From: JAAZMX01 sp035388025
GTDB lineage: Bacteria > Patescibacteriota > Patescibacteriia > UBA2196 > GWA2-42-15
Length of the DNA: 31,967 nucleotides
Direction: 5' to 3'
Assembly: GCA_035388025.1 (NCBI GenBank)
Contig: DAOOPA010000007.1
Location: forward strand, 1-31,967
Shown: positions 8,258 to 17,590 of the stretch, one piece after another
How the letters are laid out: every line of letters starts with the position of its first letter
Numbering within the stretch: position 1 is the stretch's first letter
Program-made: the position numbers and the translations under genes
The notes under the pieces: model-generated
The model's input: only the letters and a program-made list of their open reading frames with translations
What the model was told of the DNA's origin: nothing
The model's database searches: none

Positions 8258-9784
8258 ATGTCCACCAAAATACTTTCTGCCGCCGTGGTCGGACTTAATT
8301 GTGAACTCGTGGAGGTGGAAGCCGACTCTATCAACGCCCTACCCAAATTCATTGTGGTTGGTTTGCCTGATGTTGCTGTTCAGGAATCTCGCCAGCGCGT
8401 GCGCTCGGCCGTCAAAAATTCCGGTTTTCCTTGGCCGCGGGGACAAGTCACGGTCAATCTTGCTCCAGCTGATCTGAAAAAAGCCGGTCCCTCTTATGAT
8501 TTACCTATTGCTCTGGCCATCTTGATTACCGGGCGTTCTTTGGTGTTGCCTTCTGATTATAGCGACGCGCTTTTTGTTGGCGAGTTGGCTCTTGACGGTC
8601 ATCTGCGTCCAGTCAGCGGTGTTTTACCTCTAGCTATTATGGCTCGCGACAAGGCCATCAAGAAGATTTTTGTCCCAGCCGAAAATGCCGCTGAAGCTGC
8701 CTTGATTACCGACCTGGAAGTTTATCCAATCACTTCTTTGACCGAGGTAGTTTTACACTTGACTGGCGAGATACCTATTAATCTTTTTCGGCCGGATGAA
8801 TTATCATCAACTGCAGAAATAAACATTCCTTCCAAATTTGACATGGCCTATGTGCAGGGCCAAGAACATGTCAAGCGCGCCTTGGAAATATCTGCCGCCG
8901 GCCAGCACAATATTCTCATGTCTGGCCCGCCTGGCTCTGGTAAAACCCTTTTGGCTAGGAGTATACCCACTATTTTACCCGAGATGACCCTAGAGGAATC
9001 GCTGGAAGTCACCAAGATCTATTCCGTCGCCGGTCTTTTGCCGCCAGCCGAACCGTTGATCAAAATTCGTCCCTTCCGCTCTCCTCACCATACTGCTTCC
9101 GGTGTTTCTCTGGTCGGTGGCGGCGCCTGGCCACGTCCTGGCGAGATTTCCCTGGCTCATCGCGGTGTTTTATTTCTTGATGAGTTTCCCGAATTTCCTC
9201 GTTTAATTTTAGATTACCTGCGCCAGCCTCTGGAAGATGGCATTATCAATATTTCTCGCGCCGCCGGCACCTTACAGTTTCCGGCCAAATTTATTCTCTT
9301 AGCTTCTATGAATCCCTGTCCTTGCGGCTATTACAGCGATCCGGAAAAAAATTGTACCTGTACCCCCATTCAGATTGCCAATTATCAGAAAAAAATCTCC
9401 GGTCCTATTTTGGATCGGATTGATATTCACATTGAAGTTCCGAGAATCGATTTCCAGAAATTGTCCGCCACCGAGTCTGGCGAACCTTCAGAAGCTATTC
9501 GCGCCAGGGTTAACTCGGCTCGGGCGCGTCAACTGACACGTTTTCAAAATACAAAGATTATCAGCAATTCCGAGATGAGCTCCGAAGAAGTCCGGCGGAT
9601 CTGCCAGGTCGATTCCACCACCCAAGATTTACTCAAGCGGGCGGTTCAGCAAATGCGCTTGTCAGCCCGGGGCTATTACCGTATACTAAAGCTAGCTCGG
9701 ACTATTGCTGACCTGTCTGGGGTAGAAAATATCAAAACCGAGCACGTCGCCGAGGCCCTGCAGTATCGGCCCAAGGTTGAGTGA
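8258..9784 (+). CDS. comM: YifB/ComM-family AAA+ ATPase (Mg-chelatase-like)
   Basis: ComM/YifB is a hexameric helicase-like ATPase; in Vibrio it promotes branch migration during natural transformation. The ATG at 8258 (MSTKILSAAVVGLN) is the family start; an upstream in-frame TTG adds nine odd residues. The 508-residue protein has an N-terminal Lon-like/ChlI domain (1-170) and Walker A GPPGSGKT (223-230). Walker B is VLFLDEFPEF, followed by the Cys motif NPCPCGYYSDPEKNCTC and the C-terminal domain MRLSARGYYRILKLARTIAD. CPR bacteria commonly keep competence genes; none is adjacent here. Confidence 0.93.
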   Translation: MSTKILSAAVVGLNCELVEVEADSINALPKFIVVGLPDVAVQESRQRVRSAVKNSGFPWPRGQVTVNLAPADLKKAGPSYDLPIALAILITGRSLVLPSDYSDALFVGELALDGHLRPVSGVLPLAIMARDKAIKKIFVPAENAAEAALITDLEVYPITSLTEVVLHLTGEIPINLFRPDELSSTAEINIPSKFDMAYVQGQEHVKRALEISAAGQHNILMSGPPGSGKTLLARSIPTILPEMTLEESLEVTKIYSVAGLLPPAEPLIKIRPFRSPHHTASGVSLVGGGAWPRPGEISLAHRGVLFLDEFPEFPRLILDYLRQPLEDGIINISRAAGTLQFPAKFILLASMNPCPCGYYSDPEKNCTCTPIQIANYQKKISGPILDRIDIHIEVPRIDFQKLSATESGEPSEAIRARVNSARARQLTRFQNTKIISNSEMSSEEVRRICQVDSTTQDLLKRAVQQMRLSARGYYRILKLARTIADLSGVENIKTEHVAEALQYRPKVE

Positions 9785-9886
9785 CACGCGAATATTGATT
9801 TGAATAAATGCGAATAGCCTGCGAATATTTACTAGATATTGAGATATTGAATATTGTTTCATTGTTATATTGTTAAATTGTTTTGG
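9785..9886. repeat. A/T filler repeats; copy 1 of a 32-bp dispersed repeat
   Basis: The spacer before the tRNA is made of GAATATT/AATATTG units. It ends with a 32-base unit (9854-9885) that recurs, 31 of 32 identical, at 14775-14806. The copy ends one base before tRNA-Arg. No gene is seen here. Confidence 0.6.
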
Positions 9887-9958
9887 GCCCTCGTCGTTCA
9901 AAGGATAGGACACGAGATTCCGGATCTCGCGATAGGGGTTCGATTCCTCTCGGGGGCA
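9887..9958 (+). tRNA. tRNA-Arg(CCG)
   Basis: The 72-base cloverleaf is complete. The acceptor GCCCTCG pairs with CGGGGGC, allowing one G.U. The D-arm follows, then anticodon stem CGAGA/TCTCG with loop TTCCGGA (anticodon CCG, reading CGG), T-arm AGGGG-TTCGATT-CCTCT, and discriminator A. CCA is not encoded, so CCA-adding enzyme is needed. Confidence 0.93.
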
Positions 9959-9979
9959 AAGTCAGATAATTATTACTAG

Positions 9980-10042
9980 GTTCGTCACGAGTTCACCTCG
10001 GGACACCCGGTCGAATGACTGGGCGATTCCCACTGGGGGCAA
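9980..10042 (+). pseudogene. Decayed tRNA-Arg-like copy
   Basis: Twenty bases past tRNA-Arg lies a sequence keeping landmarks of the same tRNA in order: TCGTC, GTTCA, GGACAC, CGATTCC and GGGGGCAAA. The acceptor no longer pairs and the anticodon arm is altered. It looks like a degenerate tandem duplicate, or a remnant of integration at the tRNA 3' end. Confidence 0.4.
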
Positions 10043-10063
10043 AACTACTTGTATTTTTAATAT

Positions 10064-10665
10064 ATGATTACCACTATTATTTTGGATGCCGATGGCATTG
10101 TTCTTCATCGGGAAATGTATTTCAGCGATCGACTTTCTAAGGATTTCGGTGTTCCTCCGGAAAAAGTTATAGCATTTTTTAAAAAAGAATTTCCGCTTTG
10201 CACGATCGGCCAGGCTGACTTAAAAGAAGAATTGACCAAGTATATTCAAGAGTGGAATTGGCATGGCACGGTTGACGAGTTGATACAATATTGGTTTGAA
10301 CACGAACAAAATATTGACCAGCGAATCATCAACCATGTCCAAGAGTTAAAAAACAAAGGAATTAAGTGTTATTTGGCTTCTGATAATGAAAAGTATCGCA
10401 CCAAGTATATTTATGAGCAATTGGGTTTAAAAAATTATTTTGATATTATTTTTTCTTCGTCTAATATTGGCTTTTGTAAAAAACAGTTGGAGTTTTGGGA
10501 CGCTGTCCACAACCAACTCGGTACACCGGAAAAATCATCCGTTTTAGTTTTGGATGACGACCAGAAATTTACGCCGCCAAATCATTTGGTTTTCCAGCTG
10601 AACTCTACACGGACTTCGAAAAATATACGGAAATTCTCAGCAATTTAACAACTGGACAAGGGTAA
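10064..10665 (+). pseudogene. HAD-family hydrolase with a C-terminal frameshift
   Basis: The protein has HAD motif I as DADGIV (D8, D10), a helical cap, motif II LASDN and motif IV VLDDDQ near residue 166. The original frame then ends in an atypical tail at 10648. From about 10563 another frame reads EIYAAKSFGFPAELYTDFEK and YTEILSNL, the normal HAD ending, and stops at 10665. One missing base in the CCAGAAA stretch (10561-10567) would explain this. It is either a recent mutation or a sequencing/assembly error. Substrate unknown; Haloacid dehalogenase/phosphoglycolate phosphatase-like. Confidence 0.75.
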
Positions 10666-10709
10666 TGTTTTATACTTAAATTAGTTTATTATTAGCTAAA
10701 ATAATATAT

Positions 10710-10964
10710 ATGTCAGAAAAAAGATACGAATTAGCAGAAGGATTAACCAAAGAAGGTCAAGAGGCAGTTAGGACAGCGAATGAGGCCGTCGAAAAGGGTA
10801 TAAATGAAGATTATGAATCAAGGTTCGCCGGAGCCATGCAAGGTGGAAGACTTGAACTTACTGTTAAAGATAATAGAACTGGGATTGTTAATACTATTAA
10901 AACTAAAAGTTTACGGGATTTTTTAGATGAAATGCATGAGCTTTATGAAGCTGATGTCGATTAG
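10710..10964 (+). CDS. Small hypothetical protein (84 aa)
   Basis: An 84-residue acidic, soluble protein without recognised domains. It is helical at the N-terminus (LTKEGQEAVRTANEAVEKG), has a likely beta-hairpin (GGRLELTVKDNRTGIVNTI), then a C-terminal helix (LRDFLDEMHELYEADVD). A good intrinsic terminator follows 25 bases after the stop, supporting a real, separately ended gene. The ATG lies in A/T-rich sequence without a Shine-Dalgarno, like the host genes. Function not recognised. Confidence 0.7.
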   Translation: MSEKRYELAEGLTKEGQEAVRTANEAVEKGINEDYESRFAGAMQGGRLELTVKDNRTGIVNTIKTKSLRDFLDEMHELYEADVD

Positions 10965-10984
10965 AATATTTTTTCATACCTTAA

Positions 10985-11014
10985 AAAATACGAGCCCAGC
11001 GCTCGTTTTTTTTA
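10985..11014 (+). terminator. Intrinsic terminator of the small gene
   Basis: ACGAGC and GCTCGT flank a five-base loop and run into eight Ts. The upstream A-run makes it partly bidirectional. Confidence 0.75.
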
Positions 11015-11030
11015 CTTAACCCAAAATATA

Positions 11031-11056
11031 AAGGCGACACGTCGACGTGTCGCCTT
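11031..11056 (-). terminator. 26-bp perfect palindrome after valS
   Basis: AAGGCGACAC-GTCGAC-GTGTCGCCTT is a perfect palindrome 25 bases past the valS stop. On the minus strand it is followed by TTTATATTTT. It most likely terminates valS, converging with the terminator at 10985-11014. Confidence 0.6.
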
Positions 11057-11080
11057 CTCTTAAATCATTATTCCCAAATC

Positions 11081-13969
11081 TTAAATCATGATTTTCATCT
11101 TCATCTCAGCCACTTCCAAATCCGCTTCCGTCAATTCTTCCACCCCCTCTATTTCTACCCGACACAAGTAATCAACCAACTCTTTTTGTCCCGCCACCAA
11201 TTCACCACCGCCGGCTACTTGCGCTTTCAATATTTCTTTGGGCTCGATATTTTTTTCCTTGCGCCAAGAGCGGATGGCTGTGATCAGATCTTGAATCGCT
11301 TTAAAATCTTGTTCAGTTTGCACGTTGATTTTTTCTTCATTTATCCCGGGCCAGCTCTCCACCATCAACATTTTTTCCGCTTCAAATGATTGAAAAATAG
11401 TTTCCGTGATAAAGGGCATAAACGGATGCAGGAGCTTCAGCGTATTCAGATAGACACTTGTCAAAAGCTGGTAAGTATTTTCATCACCTTGTTTCTTGGC
11501 GATTTCCACGTACCAATCCGCTAGTTCATGCCAAGCAAATTCATACAATTTTTCCGCGGCCAAAGAAAAGCGATAATTATCAAAATCGCCAGTCACTTCT
11601 TTGATTATATTATTCAATCGGCTGACAATCCACTTGTCAGCCAATGTTCTGGCTTCCCAATTATTATCAGCTATTGTTTGTTGCTCATTACTCATTGCTA
11701 ATTGTATAAACCGCCCGATATTCCAGAGTTTGTTGGCAAAATTGCGAAAGCCCACCACTTTGTCTTCGTAAAATTTGGCATCATTACCCGGTGTTACTCC
11801 GGAAATAAGAGACATGCGCAAAGCATCGGTACCATATTTGGCGCACATATCCAGCGGGTCAATACCATTGCCAGCTGATTTGGAAAATTTCTTGCCATTC
11901 TTGTCGCGCAAGATGCCGTGGATATAGACTTCTTTGAACGGAATTTCATTGAGCGCGTAGGTGGACATGAGGATCATTCTAGCCATCCAGAAAAATAATA
12001 TTTCATAACCCATCTGCATCCAGCTGGTCGGGTGAAATTTTTTCAGATCAGAAGTCTTGCCCGGCCACCCCAGAGTGGAGAACGTCCAAAGTCCTGACGA
12101 AAACCAAGTGTCCAAAGTATCCGGGTCTTGCTCCCAACCTTTACCCGTCGGTGCCTCCGTGCCGACAGAGATTTCAGATTCATTGTTGGATTGTTCTATT
12201 GCTAAATTGCTGTTTGGCTCACCCAACTCAAAAGCCCAGATGCCATATTTTTCTATCCTTTCATAAAGATCGGGTTTACTTTGCCACCATTCTTTTTCTT
12301 CCTCAATATCTTTGCTGGTAGTGATATCAGTTATTTTGTGGTTGGCAAACATGTCTTCCAATATTTGATAATGATTAACTTTGGTAATGATTTTTCTTAT
12401 TGGCGCCACGTCAGCCACCTTGGTGTCCGTTTTTTCATCAGCCAGATAAAATTCCACCACATCGCCGGCTCGAAAATCGCCCCAGTATTTTTCCGCTCCT
12501 TCTGGTTTACCAGCGCGAGTTTCTACTTTCCTTGTCCCATTTTTGATATTCTCAAAAGTTTCCTTACCATAGATCTTTAAGTCCCAAGTTTTAGATTTTA
12601 GATTTTGAGCTTCATTGGAAATTGGAAATTGGAAATTGGGAATTTCCGGTTTTCTATAGAAAACCGGTATCCGGTGTCCCCACCAAATCTGCCTCGAAAT
12701 ACACCAGTCGCGCAAATTATCAATCCAGTTAAAATAATTTTTTTCAAACCGCTCTGGCGTGATTTTGATCTTTTGATTTTGATCGCCATTAAGTCCGGTG
12801 GTGAAAACTTCCTTCATCAAATCTTTCAAGCTATTGCCGCGCCCGGGTATTTTTTTATTAACACTCACAAACCACTGGAGCATCGGGATGACTTCCACCA
12901 CATCGCCAAAGCGATCAGACATGCCCACGTTTTGAGTTATTTCTTCTTCTTTGATCAGCAGGTTATTTTCCTTAAGATAATTCACAAATTTTTCTCGCGC
13001 CTCCAAAACCTTTAGACCGGCGTATTCTTTACCAGCCGCTTCGGTCATCCGGCCATATTGATCAATCACCGGAATCAAGTCTAAGCCATGTTTTTCCTTC
13101 ATCTCAAAATCAATCTGGCTATGCGCTGGCGTCACGCCCAGAGCGCCCGTGCCAAAATTTGGGTCCACGGCTGGATCAGCAATAACTTTTATTTTTAAAG
13201 GCTTGGCCGCGCCAATTTCTACTTCAAATTCTGTGCCAATATATTTTTCATACCGCGGATCGTCTGCGTTAACCGCTACCGCCGTATCGCCGAGCTTGGT
13301 TTCCGGTCGGGTAGTGGCAATCGGAATTGGAAAATCCTTACTATATTTAAAAGTATAAAATTTTGCTTGCCGTTCTTCATAAACCAACTCATCATCACTC
13401 AAAGTGGATTGCCCTTTGACTGACCAATTGACTACTCGGTAACCCCGGTAAATCAAACCGTCATTATACATTCTGACAAACATCTCATTGACTGCCTTTT
13501 CTCTTTGCTCGTCAAAAGTATAAGCCAAGCGCGACCAATCACACGATGTGCCCATCTTGCGAATTTGTTTTAAAATTGTCGCTTTGGAATTCTCCGAGTA
13601 CTCTCGAATGATTTCCAATAATTTCTCCCGACCCAATTCTTGGCGGGGATTTTTGTATTTACCCGAGTTAATCAATTCCTTTTCTACTCTGGCCTGCGTC
13701 GCTACGGCCGCGTGATCTGTGCCAGGTAATAGCAGAGTGCGCTTACCACGCATTCTCTGATAACGGATTTCCGAGTCCATGATCGTATTTTCCAAAGCGT
13801 GCCCCAAATGCAAAACACCAGTCACGTTGGGTGGTGGCATCATCAGAGAAAATACCGGCGCGTCTTCTGGCAAGTTTAACTTGTCCGGATTGAAATAATC
13901 GGATTTTTCCCATTGCTCGTAGATTTTATCTTCGACTTCTTGAGGGGAGTAAGATTTTGGTAGTTCCAT
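11081..13969 (-). CDS. valS: Valyl-tRNA synthetase with an ASCH-like insert
   Basis: ValRS charges tRNA-Val and edits mischarged Thr. The 962-residue protein has the class I HIGH motif HLGH (54-57) in PPPNVTGVLHLGH. The CP1 editing domain follows, then GHRIPVFY, DTWFSSGLW, the KMSKS loop KFSKS (near 693), and the anticodon-binding and C-terminal coiled-coil regions. Between GHRIPVFY and DTWFSSGLW, where ValRS normally has a Cys-rich zinc knuckle, about 130 residues (roughly 450-590) have no Cys. They contain an ASCH-like segment: TFENIKNGTRKVETRAGK, then GDFRAGDVVEFYL. Filler-repeat peptides occur inside the gene at three places. Expression is under a T-box leader. Confidence 0.96.
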   Translation of the reverse strand: MELPKSYSPQEVEDKIYEQWEKSDYFNPDKLNLPEDAPVFSLMMPPPNVTGVLHLGHALENTIMDSEIRYQRMRGKRTLLLPGTDHAAVATQARVEKELINSGKYKNPRQELGREKLLEIIREYSENSKATILKQIRKMGTSCDWSRLAYTFDEQREKAVNEMFVRMYNDGLIYRGYRVVNWSVKGQSTLSDDELVYEERQAKFYTFKYSKDFPIPIATTRPETKLGDTAVAVNADDPRYEKYIGTEFEVEIGAAKPLKIKVIADPAVDPNFGTGALGVTPAHSQIDFEMKEKHGLDLIPVIDQYGRMTEAAGKEYAGLKVLEAREKFVNYLKENNLLIKEEEITQNVGMSDRFGDVVEVIPMLQWFVSVNKKIPGRGNSLKDLMKEVFTTGLNGDQNQKIKITPERFEKNYFNWIDNLRDWCISRQIWWGHRIPVFYRKPEIPNFQFPISNEAQNLKSKTWDLKIYGKETFENIKNGTRKVETRAGKPEGAEKYWGDFRAGDVVEFYLADEKTDTKVADVAPIRKIITKVNHYQILEDMFANHKITDITTSKDIEEEKEWWQSKPDLYERIEKYGIWAFELGEPNSNLAIEQSNNESEISVGTEAPTGKGWEQDPDTLDTWFSSGLWTFSTLGWPGKTSDLKKFHPTSWMQMGYEILFFWMARMILMSTYALNEIPFKEVYIHGILRDKNGKKFSKSAGNGIDPLDMCAKYGTDALRMSLISGVTPGNDAKFYEDKVVGFRNFANKLWNIGRFIQLAMSNEQQTIADNNWEARTLADKWIVSRLNNIIKEVTGDFDNYRFSLAAEKLYEFAWHELADWYVEIAKKQGDENTYQLLTSVYLNTLKLLHPFMPFITETIFQSFEAEKMLMVESWPGINEEKINVQTEQDFKAIQDLITAIRSWRKEKNIEPKEILKAQVAGGGELVAGQKELVDYLCRVEIEGVEELTEADLEVAEMKMKIMI

Positions 13970-13972
13970 AGG

Positions 13973-14443
13973 CCTACGAATTACGAATTAATTACTAATA
14001 TACAAATTATTTTTTTGAGTAATTTGGCAAATTTACTATTCTTATATATTTGACGCCTCTCTGAGTAAAATTGATTAATAGCCCGAGCTTTAATCCAGTC
14101 GCTCTTAGATAGCCATTTATTTGCCCGATGTTGTTTCTAGAAAAATAATTTCCTTGCTTTATTTCTAGAACAATTTTATCTTCAATAATAAAATCCATAT
14201 AATAAGTGCCAATTATTTCACCCTTGAAATTTATTTTATAGGGGGCCTGTCTGTGAAATTTGATATTATTTTGAAGTAGATACTTTTCTATTATTTTTTC
14301 ATAGTGCTTTTCTTTATATCCATAACCCAGTTCATTAAAAACTTCAAAAGATATACCGACAATCTTATAGCTCAGCTCCTTATAAATAATCTCGCTTTCC
14401 ATATTTTTGTTTGTATATTCGTATCGTATTCGTAATTCGTAGG
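13973..14443. mobile_element. Inverted-repeat cassette carrying the GxxExxY gene
   Basis: A 31-base sequence beginning CCTACGAATTACGAAT (13973-14003) recurs inverted at 14413-14443, 26 of 31 positions matching; both copies end in AATATAC. The pair encloses exactly the GxxExxY gene. The cassette lies between the T-box terminator and valS. No transposase is encoded, so the mode of movement is unknown. Confidence 0.6.
14007..14402 (-). CDS. GxxExxY protein (PD-(D/E)xK-like)
   Basis: The family is named for G-x2-E-x2-Y, here GYKEKHY after VFNELGYG. It is predicted to have a PD-(D/E)xK nuclease-like core: YYMDFIIEDKIVLEIKQ supplies D and ExK. The ATG at 14402 starts the conserved MESEIIYKELSYKIVG; the longer reading frame upstream merely translates the T-box terminator. 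The 131-residue length is typical. Its inverted-repeat flanks and position in the valS leader mark it as an inserted cassette, co-transcribed with valS and so placed under T-box control. Cellular role unknown. Confidence 0.85.
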   Translation of the reverse strand: MESEIIYKELSYKIVGISFEVFNELGYGYKEKHYEKIIEKYLLQNNIKFHRQAPYKINFKGEIIGTYYMDFIIEDKIVLEIKQGNYFSRNNIGQINGYLRATGLKLGLLINFTQRGVKYIRIVNLPNYSKK

Positions 14444-14450
14444 ATAAATT

Positions 14451-14653
14451 AAAAAACTCGTCTCTAAAACAAAAATTAATCTTTGTTTCAAGGACGAGCC
14501 TTACCCGTGGTACCACCTTGATTCGGTTAAATAAAATTATTTAACCCTTATTTAGCTATAACGGGCTTACCCGCCCCACTCTACTAATCTTGATGTCAAC
14601 AAGATGTTCTGCGGAGAGCTTCCTCGGTGACAGCCGAGGTGATGACGCTTGTA
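14451..14653 (-). promoter_or_regulatory. T-box riboswitch leader of valS
   Basis: T-boxes sense uncharged tRNA and switch a terminator to an antiterminator. The minus strand has the T-box core AAGGTGGTACCACGGG (14504-14519). Its TGGT bulge would pair with ACCA of a tRNA with discriminator A, as in tRNA-Val. It is followed by a terminator (CTCGTCC...GACGAG, 14457-14498) running into TTTTTT (14451-14456). The T-box 3' part overlaps the terminator 5' arm, as required for switching. Upstream hairpins include GGTTAAATA/TATTTAACC and CCTCGG-CTGTCA-CCGAGG (14622-14639). The loop of the latter contains GTC followed by A, a candidate Val specifier in an unusually small stem I. Confidence 0.85.
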
Positions 14654-14659
14654 AAATTA

Positions 14660-14688
14660 AATATAGCGGAGATGAGAGGATTTGTAAA
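14660..14688 (-). promoter_or_regulatory. Promoter of the T-box/valS transcript
   Basis: On the minus strand TTTACA (14683-14688), 17 bases, TATATT (14660-14665). Transcription would begin near 14653, just before the first T-box helix. Confidence 0.6.
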
Positions 14689-14696
14689 GTTTATTG

Positions 14697-14746
14697 TCCT
14701 CCCCTATTTAGGGGAGGTGCCGAATGCGAACGAGGCAGAGGGGTAT
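14697..14746. repeat. Half-copy of the MITE-like GC-rich repeat
   Basis: TCCTCCCCTATTTAGGGGAGG, cut here at its core, begins a 50-base unit ending in AGAGGGGTAT. It matches in inverse the right end of the element at 1369-1530. It abuts the valS promoter -35 box. Copy 2 of the 32-bp dispersed repeat lies just beyond (14775-14806). Confidence 0.5.
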
Positions 14747-14861
14747 CAAGGGCTATTCAATCAGATATTAAATGTTGTTTCATTGTTATATTGCTAAATT
14801 GTTTTGAAATTAAAAATTAAGAATTTGGCATTTGGTTTGACATTGGAAATTAGGATTTATA

Positions 14862-14890
14862 AATTTAAAATCCCCACTTTCGTGGGGATT
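14862..14890 (-). terminator. Intrinsic terminator of rpsP
   Basis: On the minus strand AATCCCCAC-GAAA-GTGGGGATT is a perfect nine-pair stem with a GNRA loop, followed by TTAAATTT. It starts six bases after the rpsP stop. Confidence 0.8.
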
Positions 14891-14895
14891 AAGTA

Positions 14896-15387
14896 TTATT
14901 CTATTGCCAGCGCTTCTTCTTTTGTTTCTTCAGCCTTTGGTTCTTCCACTTTTGCTTCCTCGACTAGTGTAGCTGCCGCGGCTTTGGCCTCTTCGGCTGC
15001 TTTGACTGCCGCTTCCTCGGCTGCTTTCTTCTCCGCTTCAGCCTTGGCTTTAGCATCCGCTTCTTGTTTTTTCTTTTCATCTTCCTTCTTCTTCTTCTTT
15101 ATTTCCGCCAATCTTTTTTTGGTATTGACTTTGCCGGTTTTTACTTTCTTGCCGCGGATAATTTCTTTTCTGATCAAAAGATTATTAATCGAAGCCGACA
15201 TTTGAGCGCCCACCCCGCGCCAATATTCCAATCTCTCTTTATTGATTACCAAATCTTTGGTATGCGGATTGTAGTTACCCAAAATCTCCAAAGCCTTGCC
15301 CCAAGGATCTTTGGATTTATCTTGAATAATGATTCGATAAGTCGGTTGTTTTTTCTTGCCCACGCGGGACAATCTGACCATCAACAT
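14896..15387 (-). CDS. rpsP: 30S ribosomal protein bS16 with charged C-terminal tail
   Basis: bS16 stabilises the 30S body. Residues 1-80 are canonical: MVRLSRVGKKKQPTYRI, SKDPWGKALEILGNYNPH and WRGVGAQMSASINNLL. The remaining 80 residues are an Ala/Lys/Glu-rich tail (KKKKKEDEKKKQEADAKAKA and onward), likely a long charged helix, doubling the usual length; such tails are common on CPR ribosomal proteins. Start at 15387 or two codons later at 15381 cannot be distinguished; neither has a Shine-Dalgarno. It lies downstream of the 16S gene on the same strand, with its own terminator. Confidence 0.95.
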   Translation of the reverse strand: MLMVRLSRVGKKKQPTYRIIIQDKSKDPWGKALEILGNYNPHTKDLVINKERLEYWRGVGAQMSASINNLLIRKEIIRGKKVKTGKVNTKKRLAEIKKKKKEDEKKKQEADAKAKAEAEKKAAEEAAVKAAEEAKAAAATLVEEAKVEEPKAEETKEEALAIE

Positions 15388-15703
15388 ACAGAAAGTAAAT
15401 TAAGTAAATCAAGAAACAAAATAAAATATGTTAGGTGAATAAATCACCAAGATATTAGGATATTAAATATAATATCTCAATATCATGTGGTTTTGATTAT
15501 TTCTTTGGGTAAAAAACTACTGCAATAATAAAATGATTTTTTTGTTTAGCTACTTAATGGTTATAACGTCTATGCCCACCCCATCACACCGCGTGATGAG
15601 GAATTTGTGTACTCTCTTTCTATTTTAAAAAAATAGAGTCGACTGCCTCTCCACCGAAGTGGAGAGCGAGAGCCCCCTGATATAAAATCAGAGTATTCTC
15701 CTT
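15388..15703 (-). other. 16S rRNA trailer with processing-stalk arm and hairpins
   Basis: This gene-free stretch follows the 16S 3' end. It holds CTCTCCAC-CGAA-GTGGAGAG (15648-15667), CATCAC/GTGATG, and GTTATAACGTCTAT (15560-15573). The last is the exact complement of ATAGACGTTATAAC upstream of the 16S gene (17317-17330). The long-range pair would form the pre-16S stalk cut by RNase III. No 23S, 5S or tRNA gene follows. Confidence 0.75.
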
Positions 15704-17235
<1,532 letters not shown>

Positions 17236-17561
17236 ATTGAGTTTAAATAGCTCTATATATTAAAGGAAGTTTGAATTGAACTAAAAAGTTCACTTCAACT
17301 TCAAAAAACTAGGTTAATAGACGTTATAACTATTAAATTGCTAAATTATAAAAAATTTCTAAAACCTCACACTCCTTAATATTTGTTCCTCCGCCAACTG
17401 GCGGATTTTTTGTTAAAGAAAAACAGTAATATTTTGAACCCAAAATATCACTGTTCTTCTCACAAACTTTTAAAATGTACTAGGATTGTTTACATATATA
17501 TTTATTTAAGCGGTTTCTTTTGGAAATTGGCCTCTAGACCTGCTTAAGTTCACGTACCTAT
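17236..17561 (-). other. 16S rRNA leader
   Basis: About 320 bases separate the promoter from mature 16S. The leader contains the upstream arm of the processing stalk (17317-17330) and a hairpin TCCGCC-AACT-GGCGGA followed on the plus strand by Ts (17389-17410). No coding region is seen here. Confidence 0.65.
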
Positions 17562-17590
17562 ATGATACAGAGTTCGGGGAGGATTGTCAA
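17562..17590 (-). promoter_or_regulatory. 16S rRNA promoter
   Basis: Minus strand: consensus TTGACA (17585-17590), 17 bases, TATCAT (17562-17567). The GC-rich spacer is typical of stable-RNA promoters. Start expected near 17555. Confidence 0.75.

Noticed and set aside
17389..17410. Plus-strand terminator TCCGCC-AACT-GGCGGA plus T-run
   Set aside because: No plus-strand gene ends before it; it lies in the 16S leader, so it is listed only as a hairpin there.
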